The notes below the pieces were generated by a model that was given only the letters and a program-made list of their open reading frames with translations, was not told where the DNA came from and searched no databases. A DNA stretch of 64,000 nucleotides, taken from contig NC_059548.1 of the NCBI RefSeq assembly GCF_905220415.1, forward strand, positions 2,916,501-2,980,500, in the 5' to 3' direction. This document shows, in pieces, positions 25,897 to 36,500 of the stretch (position 1 is the first letter of the stretch; each line of letters opens with the position of its first letter). A program made the translations under genes and the position numbers. This DNA comes from Colias croceus. Taxonomy: Eukaryota > Arthropoda > Insecta > Lepidoptera > Pieridae.

Positions 25897-26206
25897 GATT
25901 ATCTATGGAAGATCAACTAGAGTGGGTGTAAGCAAGTAAGAATCTACGTTCGATGTTAGTTCGATGTTTAACTAGCGACTCGTCCTTGCTTGACTTGAGT
26001 TACACAAACTGTTTCCTGTAAATCACATTTAATTTACATGCTATTTACTGGATAAGGATTACAGTTGCCAGAAATTGACTTTAAATATCCAATAATATTT
26101 ACTTTAATCCTACCTTAATTCAATTGAAAAAATTTTAGTAGTCACTGTATATCACTCTACTGATAATTTTTATACCAAATCAATTTACACAGTTCTTTAT
26201 TATTTA

Positions 26207-26389
26207 CTAGTGGTCCGCCCCGGCTTCGCCCGTGGTACATATTTCGCAATAAAAGGTAGCCTATGTCCGTTCTCGGGTATCAAAATATCTCCATACCAAA
26301 TTTCATGTAAATTGGTTCAGTAGTTTAGGCGTGATTGAGTAACAGACAGATAGACAGAGTTACTTTCGCATTTATAATATTAGTATGGA
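26207..26389 (-). mobile_element. Non-autonomous Helitron (183 bp)
   Basis: On the minus strand it starts TCCATACTAATATTATAAAT and ends GGCGGACCACTAG, with CTAG at 26207-26210. It contains the blocks 'gcgaaagtaactctgtct' and 'atgaaatttggtatggaga' shared with the copies at 28294 and 33766. Confidence 0.8.
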
Positions 26390-26460
26390 TTGCATAATTA
26401 TCAGATTATCAGATAGTACTAAGAATTAAGAAGATACACTCAATAGGTAGTTACAGTTAA

Positions 26461-26537
26461 CCCATTGAGCCTCGAGCGGCCCGATCTGACCACGACACAA
26501 TAGATTTTCTATTGTGTCTGTGATTCCGGGGGCTGAG
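26461..26537 (-). repeat. 77-bp element with perfect hairpin, copy 2 (inverted)
   Basis: Reverse complement of the block at 14834-14910, with the same 25-nt hairpin at 26494-26518 and the same flanks (CCCATTGAG...CGAGCGGCCCGATC on one side, CCGGGGGCTGAG on the other). Confidence 0.65.
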
Positions 26538-27507
26538 TTATTTAATGATGCAGAAACGTATTGTTTCCGCAATCACATTTTTTTGTTATAGTACACTATA
26601 TAACGTTTCAGTTCAAATTCAATAGGTATGAGATCTGTTTCAGGTGTCTGTGTGGTTAGGGAAAATCCCACGTTGCATAACAAATAGTTTTATCAAAGTT
26701 TTATATTGTATGTACTTAGTAAGATATTTTAAATTTTATGGCCAATAATTTTACAGGAAAATAAAAAGTCCTTGTTTACAAAAAGGTCATAGACGAGTGC
26801 GGACCACGGAGGTAGGAAAGCTCCCGGCGGCGATAATGTAATGGTCGTGTCACACAGCGTGTCGGTAATAGCTATAGCACTCAAGGGGTCACTATTAAAA
26901 GAGTGATTACCTCGATTGTGGAAGGCTGTGTCTTGAACGCGGGTGACTAAGCGAAGGTTTGTGTCTCTTAAATTATTGTAATTAAGTTATAAGCTTTGTG
27001 CAGTGTTTAATCCTGATAGAACTTCTTAAAGGTTTCAAGAAACAATTATATTTTGTTACCTGTACATGTACTGTACATGGTGGGTACATGCATGTACTGT
27101 TAACTGTAGAATCATGGTCATGTCTTTATTTAGTATTTAAATTAACTACCTACATAATACGTTGATGATAAATAAAATAACTTCAATTATTATTAAACTT
27201 CAATTATTAACTAGGGGCGACTGAAGGGGGTACTACACTATCCCAAATTTGTTACTTTTATTCTTGCTTTTATTACTGTTTCATACAGCATTTCATATGA
27301 ATAATAATATTATGTTATAGAATCTGTGTGTAGAATATTGCACGTTTGACAATTTTTTGACAAATCTTCGCGATCCCGAACCATATAATGCTAATAATTT
27401 TATGTGGGATAAATTATTGAATTTAAAATAAAATCACTTGTAATTTAATCTCTGTGTCTGTGATAGTTCTACGTAGTCTGTGGCAGTCCATGTATTCGAT
27501 TGCTCTA

Positions 27508-27769
27508 TTAGAGTGTGTTTCACGAAAGAGTTCCCCTGCCGTTATGTTGGCATACCTGACTGTCAAAAACGAAAATATTTTTTTTTAATCAAAAATGACA
27601 GAGAAAATATTCTCCTTTCTTCCTAGCCTTATCCCGTATCTTACGGGGTCGGCTGCCTAGAAAGGAGAATATTTGCTCTGTCATTTTTGATAAAAAAAAT
27701 ATTTTCGTTTTTGACAGTCAGGTATGCCAACATAACGGCAGGGGAACTTTTTCGTGAAACGCACTCTAA
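27508..27769. mobile_element. MITE with about 110-bp inverted arms
   Basis: The arms begin TTAGAGTGNGTTTCACGAAA and include 'ttcccctgccgttatgttgg' and 'catacctgactgtcaaaaac' with their complements. The central spacer has 'cttatcccgtatcttacggg', a word common in lepidopteran repeats. It ends about 75 bp upstream of the proposed RNPS1 first-exon donor, so it lies at or just upstream of the RNPS1 promoter. Confidence 0.8.
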
Positions 27770-27825
27770 CATTTATCTGTATTTATGCGTTATCTGTGTA
27801 ATTTCGACAATAATCGTAAATCGAC

Positions 27826-27843
27826 ATGGCGGATAATTTTTGA
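27826..27843 (+). promoter_or_regulatory. Five-codon upstream ORF before the RNPS1 start
   Basis: In the proposed first exon, ATG GCG GAT AAT TTT TGA (27826-27843) ends in a TGA. Its last two bases, GA, are followed by T|G after splicing, so uORF stop and main start overlap as TGATG. This depends on the donor at 27845 being used. Confidence 0.3.
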
Positions 27844-30800
27844 TGTAAATTGTAAATGCGAAGCCGGATGCGTGTTTATTAATTTTACTTGAACATATTG
27901 TCAGTTTTAGTAAAAAAATGTAAGAAATGCCACTTTATGTATAATACGTACAGAACTTTTTTGTTTAAGGATTACTAAGTGATTTTATATTCCCTTGCAG
28001 GGCGCGAAATAAGTCTCCCTCAGTTATTTCGGATAAGGATAAGGATAAAAAGAAACCTAAGGAAAAGAAGAAGAAGGAATCTGGTTCCAGTAGTAGTGAT
28101 AGTAGTGGCAGGTGGTTACATAAATTATAATTTGTTTTTAAATTGTCAGGAGCTCTAGGTTATGTTGGTAACTAACGCCTACAATGTAAAAGTGAACTAT
28201 GTTTCCATCCTCAACAACCTAAACCAATAGGTTGAATGTAGGATAGGCTTGTATTAGAGCAGCGCTTCGTATAAATATAAATTGTTTACAAAATCCATAC
28301 TAATATTATAAATGCGAAAGTAACTCTGTCTGTCTGTTACTCAATCACGCCTTAACTACTGAACCAATTTGCATGAAATTTGGTATAGAGATATTTTGAT
28401 ACCCGAGAAAGGACATAGGATAGGTTTTATCCCGGAAATCCTACGGGAACGGGTTTTTCTTTGAAAACGCGAGTGAAGCCGCGGGCGGAAAGCTAGTATA
28501 CAATATATTTAAAATATTGTCGTGAAAGATTTAATTTGACAGATGTTTCAACATGTAAAACTCTGTGTATTGACTAAGATTTTGCTAATTCCTTTAAATT
28601 CCCAGTTCCTCGGACAGTAGTTCGTCCAGGTCGTCGTCGCAGTCTTCGTCCAGCAGTTCGGAGAGCTCATCTCGCTCGTCGTCCAGCTCCAGTTCGTCCA
28701 GCAGCAGTAGCAGTACTAATGATAGATCCAGGCCAAAGAAGAAGTAAGATTATGCTTATTCAGTGTGCCTAGTGCGAGTTTTCATCGAGTACGAAACGTT
28801 ACTATCGCGTCTGCGTCACAGCGAAATTTGTATGGGGAATCAAAGCTTCCCCATACGTCCGCTATGGGCGCTGTTCGATTTCCCATACTAATTCGGCTGT
28901 GACGCGAACGCGATAGTAACGTTTCGTACTCGATGAAAACTCGCACTAGGCACACAGTAACTTGTTTCTCATGTCATAAGCTCCTGTAATAATAACAACA
29001 AGACATCTTCAATAATAATATAAAGAGCTTTGTGAGGTACAAACAGGTAATTTCTTGGTAACTCTTGTTCTACTGAACTGATTTTGAAAATTCATTTTTG
29101 GCCCATAATTGAAATGTTGATGTATATTGTTTCATTTGTTTTCTGGCTCTGGCACAGCTCGGCCTCGGCACAGTGCAGTGTGAATCATTCTTATGTTCTC
29201 ATGAAGCAAGCTTTTGTTTTAAAATATCATTCTTGATTGAATTGAAACCCTGTAAATGGGATTATTCTTAAAAATATATACCATCATTAAACCATCTATC
29301 ATGAACTAATTTTAATTTTAGAGTATCGCCTCGCAAAAGTCCAGCAAAAGACAAACGTGAACCCAATAGAGATAAAGCAAGAGACAAATCGCCCGCAGAC
29401 AAAAAGAAAGTCACAACACCATCATCAGCAGACAAATCTAAAGCCAGAGATAAACATGAAAGGTTATTTATTTTATAATTGCTCTGATTTTATGAATTAA
29501 AGTTATAAAAATTTTAAAACTTAGCTATTACTTAACTTCAAAACATTGTTTAACACTTTACAACTTTCTTTTAATTATTTTAGACATTATTTTGGTTTCT
29601 CATATAAATAACTATCTATTAGCCACAGTGCACATTCCAATTATAATCTATTCTTCATGTCGTAACTGAGCCTTTTACTTTGAAATAATGTATTTAGGTT
29701 AATTTTAATTAGTCTATAGCTTCTAGAATGTAGTCAGGTGTGATAAAGTGTAGTTATTAAGATGATTATAAAATTCACAAATACACAGCAAAACTTGAGT
29801 ATTTATAAAATTAAACATTTTCAGATCACCAGCTCGCAAGAAACGCGAACGTTCGCCGCCCCCGCGTCCCACACGCATCCACATTGGTCGTTTGACACTA
29901 AACGTCAACCGTGAACACATACAAGAGATATTCTCAACATATGGCACCGTGAAAACTGTAGAGTTTCCTATGGATAGACTACATCCTCAAAATGGAAGAG
30001 GATATGCGTATGTGGAATTCAGCAATCCGGATGAAGCAGAAAATGCCATGAAGCATATGGATGGAGGTAAACAAGATTAAATCATATATTTTAAGTATAA
30101 CAACATTTATTATCAAGCCCACAATGTGAATGAGAGTGCTTCCTTGCTTTTTAAGTCAAATGACTATTAAAAGTTTATTATGTAGGTACTATAAAGAAAT
30201 TTACAATTTACTAGGAGACAATATTCTAATAGATCAAAATTGAAAATGCTTGCAAAAAACATTAATTCAAGTACACTAGTGGCTCGCAATCAATTCATTA
30301 TTTTAAATACTAGTAAGAATTTTTTAAGAATATAGGTACAACATCAAAATAACACGACCTATAGAAATACTAGATTTTGCACGAGGTATCGTTCGCGGGT
30401 GAAACTGCGAGGGACAGCTAGTATATAAATGGATATAATTGTGGTCCGCAGGGCAGATCGACGGGCAGGAGATCACGGCGGCGCCGGTGCTGGTCCCGTC
30501 GCGGCCGCGCCGGCTCTCGCCGCGCCCGCCGCCGCCGCGACACGTGCCCATGCGACGCCACTCGCCGCCTAGGTGAGACATACTATCTTACTAGCTTTCC
30601 GCCCGCGGCTTCGCCCGCGTTTTTAAATAAAATCCCGTATAGTTCCCGTTCCCGTGGGATTTCCGGGATAAAACCTATCCTATGTGTTAATCCAAGTTAC
30701 CCTCTATATGTGTGCTAAATTTCATTGTAATCGGTTCAGTAGTTTTTACGTGGAAGAGTAACAAACATCCATACAAACTTTCGCCTTTATAATAGTAGCC

Positions 30801-33494
30801 TACTACTATTATAAAGGCGAAAGTTTGTATAAGTTTGTAACTATACATCCTAATGTATAGTTAATGTTATGTAGTAGTAGGAAACTAAATGTTTGATAAT
30901 AGGTTTCCATATTTTGTTTAGAAGTAGTAACTTTATATTATAAGAGCCTGCTCGGCAATACACCTACAAGTTCGGAATAATTATAGATAGAGTTTGGACT
31001 GTGTATCTATTTGAATTGAGAGAGTCTTGACGTTTGTGGATACAAAATTGGAACTTGCTAACTAAATTTATTTTTATACTTTCCTTTTTATTTAATTTGT
31101 AATGGTATCTTAGATCTTATAATAAGCATTTAATAATTATTAGAATATATTTTCATTTTTAGAATAAATTTTCTTATTACCTAAAACATCAAATAACTTG
31201 TCCATACTACCATGATAATAATATCATCATACCATGATCATAATTTAGTACTGAATCATTGCATCTGTACAGTCACGTGGTCTCTGCTGAAATTCAGTGC
31301 AGCAATACATTTTAATTAATGATTGCTGCTTTGCTGACGGGGAGTCCTTTTTGCCACTATTGCTATATTTTATGAATATTTATTTTCCTGTTCCGTGTTA
31401 GATTATTAAGATTTAGACTGGTTGCAGAGCTTGACCGACCGTCAATGCGTACCGTCGGTCCTGACGATGCGCATCAACAATTGTATGACTAGTGGTCGGT
31501 CTAGCTATGAACGGTTTTATGAATTTCCATACATATGACAAGCGCGACTGACGTACGCACTCATGGTCGGTAGCTCTGTAACCAGCCTTATATTTTTGTA
31601 ACTGGTGCAAATAAAACACATTCTATTTCTATAATGCTTATCATAGTAATGTGTGTGTAAGGTACCGGCGCCGCTCGCCGCCGCGCCGCCGCTCGCCGCC
31701 GCGCCGGCGCCGCACGCGCTCGCGCTCGCCCCGCGCCGCGCCGCGCCGCCGCCGCTCCAGGTCCTCCTCCTCCTCCTCACGGTAGACACGCACCACCCGC
31801 ACACACCACATACATAGACACACACACCACACACATCGACTCACACACGGCCACGTACACATACACACACCACTCACATCGACTCACACTCCCACACACA
31901 TACAGACCTACACATACACACATCGACACGTACACATACACACACCACTCACATCGACTCACACTCCCACACACATACAGACCTACACATACACACATCG
32001 ACACGTACACATACACACACCACTCACATCGACTCACACTCCCACACACATACAGACCTACACATACACACATCGACACGTACACATACACACACCACTC
32101 ACATCGACTCACACTCCCACACACATACAGACCTACACATACACACATCGACACGTACACATACACACACCACTCACATCGACTCACACACGGCCACGTA
32201 CACATACACACACACGCACATCGACTCACACACGGACACGTACACATACACACACCACTCACATCAACTCACTTACGGACACGTACACTTGCATACATAC
32301 ATGGACACATACCAGAAAAGTCTACATACCACTCACTCACACATAAATAATACCACCACACAAACTTACTCAGAACCAAGTGAATATTGTGTGTAGGGGA
32401 GACTAGACTCGCGCAATTATATAGGGGAGGTATGAACGTTATGCAGGGTATTGGGGAAATATTCTTCAAAGGACAGATACTATTGCAATCATGAAACAAT
32501 ATACTTACCAACTGATGTGCTGATACATGATCAACCCTTAATTATTCACGAAATTGACAGTCAATTACTCAACTAAAGAATTCACCAGTATTTTTTTTTT
32601 TTTTTTTTTTTTTTTTTATTATCAAAAACAATAATGTTTACAAATATAAGTGTACAGTTGTGACTTAAAAAACCACTGAGGTTTATAGTGATGTTCGTAT
32701 TTATATAATGACAATTTCGGTTTAACTGATTAACAATTTTTATAAGTAAAGACTAAATAATGTTTACATAATATGAAGACACATTTTATAACTTTAATAT
32801 ACATAACTACAATTGGGCTATATAATATTGCTTGAGTTTACGTTTGATATTTGTTTCAGTAATACTATTTCTTAGTTTAATATCCAACCCATTCAATATA
32901 TCCGGTAGCAAGTACGCGGTACGACGTTGACCATACATGTTTTTTGAGAATGGTTTAGTTAAGTTCTTAAGTGTTGTGTTACGTGTGTGGTAGCAGTTAG
33001 AGTTTATTATTTGATTGTTTGTTTTGAAAAAGTTTTCCTAGTTTTAGGGGGAAATAGCACCTAATCCTTATATCTACCTGCTTAGTTTTATTTTATGCAT
33101 ACAATACAAATATTGAAAAGTTGTTATTTTACACCTCACAATATAATACAGAGCACACATTCCAGTCTCCTCAGTGGTGAGTATATGTAAAAGTTCATGC
33201 TTTTACAACAGTGGCCAGGTAAGTATGAATTGTTAATATAATTAGAGAAAAAACTGTATTTAAAGATTGTCTTTTCCTAAAAAAAAGCTTGCAAAACGGA
33301 AACTGACTGCGTGAGTGTTTGGTGAAAATGAACTAGATATAAATAATAAATTGACAATAGTGCAAAGTGCTTTTGTAATGTCATAAATGGTAATTGTAAT
33401 GAATGGACTAAGACTTTGTTAATAAACGGTCAACTTTAATTACTTTTTTACTTTTCTCCCCAGATCCCATGATCCTGGTCCCAAATCCAAATAA
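27843..33494 (+). CDS. RnpS1: RNPS1, RNA-binding protein with serine-rich domain 1
   Basis: Nuclear SR-like protein; member of the exon-junction-associated ASAP/PSAP complexes that influence splicing and mRNA surveillance. Exons: (..)27844, 28001-28111, 28606-28743, 29322-29462, 29825-30066, 30452-30572, 31662-31781 and 33464-33494; about 301 residues, close to the human length. A Lys-rich then Ser-rich N-terminus (about 12-83) is followed by the RRM at about 148-226, with RNP2 IHIGRL and RNP1 GRGYAYVEF. The tail is Arg/Ser/Pro-rich (RRRSPP repeats). All junction phases agree. The start is inferred: exon 1 ends ...TTTTTGAT|gtaaat and joins GGCGCG, creating ATG GCG CGA across the junction. If exon 1 is wrong, only the first codon or few residues change. 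The acceptor of exon 31662 (gtgtgtaag) has a poor pyrimidine tract. Confidence 0.9.
28294..28496 (+). mobile_element. Non-autonomous Helitron in an RNPS1 intron (203 bp)
   Basis: Starts TCCATACTAATATTATAAAT, ends GCGGGCGGAAAGCTAG before a T. It is the most complete copy of this family in the window, with blocks 'ttactcaatcacgccttaac', 'gaaatttggtatagagatat' and 'ggacataggataggttttat'. Confidence 0.85.
28763..28955. mobile_element. MITE with about 48-bp perfect inverted ends in an RNPS1 intron
   Basis: Both ends carry GTGTGCCTAGTGCGAGTTTT followed by CATCGAGTACGAAACGTTAC and TATCGCGT as inverted repeats, around a short core. It lies about 20 bp after the exon ending at 28743. No coding potential; transposon superfamily not assigned. 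Confidence 0.8.
30361..30421 (+). mobile_element. Helitron 3'-end fragment beside an RNPS1 acceptor
   Basis: A short piece ending 'gcgagggacagctag' then T, the form of a Helitron 3' terminus. It lies only 30 bp upstream of the RNPS1 exon starting at 30452, so it occupies the region where the branch point would be expected. Confidence 0.45.
30591..30797 (-). mobile_element. Non-autonomous Helitron in an RNPS1 intron
   Basis: Minus-strand copy: 3' CTAG at 30591-30594 after GGGCGAAGCCGCGGGCGGAAAG, and 5' end near 30797. It begins about 20 bp after the exon ending at 30572. Directly beyond it, 30800-30830 repeats the 5' end in the opposite direction ('tactactattataaaggcg'), giving a head-to-head palindrome at the junction. 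Confidence 0.75.
31416..31587. mobile_element. Harbinger-like MITE, copy 2 (172 bp), in an RNPS1 intron
   Basis: Imperfect inverted ends (GACTGGTTGCAGAGCTTGAC / ...GGTAGCTCTGTAACCAGCC) flanked by TTA on both sides. Shares its interior with 3140-3348 but lacks about 35 bp. Confidence 0.8.
31796..32300. repeat. 75-bp minisatellite in the last RNPS1 intron
   Basis: The word 'cactcacatcgactcacac' starts at 31871, 31946, 32021, 32096 and 32171, a strict 75-bp period with near-identical copies and degenerate flanks rich in 'acacac'. Because 75 is a multiple of three, it leaves a 161-codon minus-strand frame made of a 25-residue Cys/Val-rich repeat. That frame has no splice support and is not a gene. 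Confidence 0.9.
32594..33060 (-). mobile_element. 5'-truncated non-LTR retrotransposon (reverse-transcriptase tail)
   Basis: On the minus strand an open stretch reads ...NCYHTRNTTLKNLTKPFS, KNMYGQRRTAYLLPDILNGL and then KRKLKQYYIAQL before a stop. A ~200-bp AT-rich 3' region follows and then a long poly-A (poly-T at 32591-32618). A short C-terminal coding piece, 3' UTR and poly-A is the hallmark of a 5'-truncated LINE insertion. The family (Jockey/CR1-like) is a guess. It sits in the last RNPS1 intron, antisense to the gene. Confidence 0.7.
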
Positions 33495-33547
33495 AGGTTT
33501 ATGTTAAGAAGTTAAATAAAACAATAAGTAGAAGTTTAAATTTTATT
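33490..33547. terminator. Convergent polyadenylation signals of RNPS1 and RAD17
   Basis: Plus strand: AATAAA overlaps the RNPS1 stop (33490-33495) and recurs at 33515-33520. Minus strand: AATAAA at 33542-33547, 38 bases past the RAD17 stop. With cleavage 10-30 bases downstream of each signal, the two mRNA 3' ends would meet or overlap within about 33510-33540. Confidence 0.6.
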
Positions 33548-33584
33548 AATAAATTTTCAAAATCACAGTACATTTTTCTTAAAA

Positions 33585-36500
33585 CTAATTATTGTTCCCA
33601 ATTATCTTGCAATAGGTAAGGTAATCGGAAACCAACACTTTGCCTTTGTACAAATAATCACTGTCCAGTTGTGGTAATTCTTTTAATGTCCTGAAAATAT
33701 ACATGTCTAGTCTTTATTTGTGATCAATATTTTTTGAATTTGAAGATTCTCTGAAGAGACAGAAATCCATACTAATATACACGCCGGCACAATTAGCGGA
33801 ACAAAAAAAAAAGTGAGACTATGAGATAATAACGCATATATTTGACGAAAATGTAATTAGATACAAAATAACAAGTTGATTAACATCTTTTAACAACGAC
33901 TTTGAAAAGTCTTCGTTATTTTTTATTGAAAAATTAAGAAATTTGAAATAAGTGAAATTTTTGGATGATTATGAAACATCACAAAAAAATAAAAAAAAGT
34001 AAGCATTAAATGATTTGACAATAAAATTAAAGCAAAATTAATAACAAGTTTTTCCCCCTCTTGCTCTGATTACGGTTTCCATTCGTCTGGGCTTGCTACA
34101 GATTATGTTATCGATGATTTCTTGAGGCAACCGCTCCCACTTCTCAAGTAATTTGTTTCCAAGTTCATTCAGATTGTTGGGGGGTGGCATTCTGGATTCA
34201 ACCCTTCCCAGACATGCTTTATCGGATTCATATCGGGGGAATTTGCTGGCTACTGCATCACCGGTATACCTACGTGGCTCAGATATGCCTCTACCGATTG
34301 TGCACTATGAGCACGAGCATTATCTTGCATTAGAATAAAGTAGTCACCAATAAATGGTACAACATGTTCTTCTTAAATGTCGCTGATGTATCTATCTGCT
34401 GTCATGGTCCCTCCTGTGACTATCAATAACTCCGTGCGAGCTCTCAAACATATCCCTCCCCAAACCATTATCGAGCCGCCACCATAAGCCACTGTGTGTT
34501 CAAAATTAGACTATATTTGGCGTTCTCCTCTGTGTCTCCATATTCGCTGTCTCCCATTGATCTGTTTTAAAAGAACTCTGCACTCATCAGTAAAGAGAAC
34601 CTGCTGCCATTCGTTCAAATCCCAGACGATGTTCTCGCGTATTGGTTTCTGTTCCGCTACTTGTGCCGGTGTGTGTATTATAAATGCGAAAGTAACTCTG
34701 TCTGTCTGTCTGTCTGTTACTCAATCACGCCTTAACTACTAAACCAATTTGCAAGAAATTTGGTATAGAGATATTTTGATACCCGAGAAAGGACATAGGA
34801 TAGGTTTTATCCCGGAAATCCCACGGGAACGGGAACTATGCGGGTTTTTCTTTGACTGCGCGGGCGATGCCGCGGGTGGAAAGCTAGTATTATATAAATA
34901 TATAATCATCATTGTGTCTTATCACATTTAGTCTGCCTTTCACAATTGATGATATTAAAACAAATACAACAGATATACGTACGGATATTGAACTTTCATA
35001 TTTTTAGGGCCTCGCACAGGATTCCAGGCAGAGACTGGTGATTTATTAGCTAACATTAGACCAGCTACAGCTGTATATAAACCATACTCCTGGCACAGTT
35101 TCTCCTGTAAGATATCACAAGATGAAATAATTCCTTCTGATTTATTTAAGTTAAAATGGGAAAATTATAATAAAAAAAATGTGTGTGTGTACTAGTGTAC
35201 ACACGTAAGAAGTGAAACTTCTTTATGTCCTTTTTTTCCAAAAAATAATTTACTATATGCAACTTTACAGAAATACGTCGAATCACGCGTGGTAGGGATA
35301 AGAAAAAAGATGGCGCGTTACGGAAAAATGTCACGCGTAACAAAAATTGTTACACTAAATTTTTTTCCAACCCTGATAATTTAGTTTCACTTCAAAAATG
35401 CAGTAGATGATATTAGTATAACAACATTTACGAAATCGTTTTTTCCATAAAAATATAACTCACATTCCACTCAGACAGCATGTAGTCACTATCACTAAGA
35501 GCGGAGGCTGCTTTGTCAACATCATTTGGACAAGAGAAGTGAGGTAAATAGTTTTCTTCCAAAAATGATATGAACGAACTGGGATGACTAAGAAATTGTT
35601 CAATTATATCTTTGGGGGAGTGAGTCAAATTCTTTTTGCCGTCTTCTGATACTATAACTGTAAATAAAAGAAAAGAAGTTAAAAAAGACGTGTGGCACTC
35701 GGGGACTGCCGCGGTAAAGCTATTGCATAGCATGCCTTCAAGCCACACCTCCGAGCCCGTCGGAGTGGGGAGCGTGAGGTTTTTTCGTTACGGAATTTCT
35801 CGATTCGGTCCCCGCGCTCAAGGGCCGCGATAGAAGCTATGCAATAGCTTAAAAATGTATTTTGTTTTGATGTCTTAATTTCCAATAATAATAATTAAAT
35901 TATATGACTATGTTCCAAGGTTCAGAGGACATTCAAAAATATGTACATGAAATAAAACTTATATTATGTTCACTAGTCACAGAACGGGTATTACATTACT
36001 AATTGAAATGAAGAAATTAAGTTCAAATATAATATGTAGAAATTAAAATATTGATATAAAAATTACCTTTAGGATTAAGTACTCTGCCAACTCCATGCAA
36101 TATGCTCACAGTTTGATCCTTTCCCAAAGACATAAATTTACTAGAAGCATTCTTTTTCTTTTTGGTTGTTTTACTTTTAACTTCTTTTTCAAGAATAATA
36201 CTAGTTTCTAAGTTCATTGTTGATCCTGAAATAGGAATTATATTTCTTGCAAATACTGTACTGAATTTTTTTTTGTTGAATACTAAAACCACAAAAAGTG
36301 TCATTTTTTATTGCTGCCACTTCTATACAGAAGATTTTTATGTTAATTAATTTAATATTTTTTCAAGAAAATGACAATATAAATTACTTAAATGTATAAA
36401 ACATACCTTTTAGTGACGCAAAGTGTAAATTTAATATAGCAGATCGAACATCGCCTCCCGAAGAATTGACAACTGAATCCACAACACTGGCACTTGGTAT

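Larger units (their letters stand above)
24067..27507. other. Intergenic region between AstCC and RNPS1
   Basis: No gene supported. It holds a MITE at 25755-25896, a Helitron at 26207-26389 and the inverted copy of the 77-bp hairpin element at 26461-26537. An unexplained GC-richer block lies at about 26790-26950, without a recognisable frame or repeat. The 80-codon plus-strand frame at 25073-25315 has a hydrophobic N-terminus but no splice or family support. Confidence 0.5.

Noticed and set aside
30324..30581. 85-codon minus frame over an RNPS1 exon
   Set aside because: Antisense shadow of the GC-rich RNPS1 exon 30452-30572.
31777..32262. 161-codon minus-strand frame with 25-residue Cys/Val repeats
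   Set aside because: It is the translation of a 75-bp minisatellite in the RNPS1 intron. The period is a multiple of three, which keeps any frame open; there is no promoter, splice or family support.
31796..32300. Regular repeats resembling a CRISPR array
   Set aside because: The copies are contiguous with no unique spacers, and the genome is eukaryotic.
34153..34931. Plus-strand frames of 61, 82 and 60 codons
   Set aside because: They cross the antisense strand of a dead Tc1-like transposase and the Helitron that contains it.
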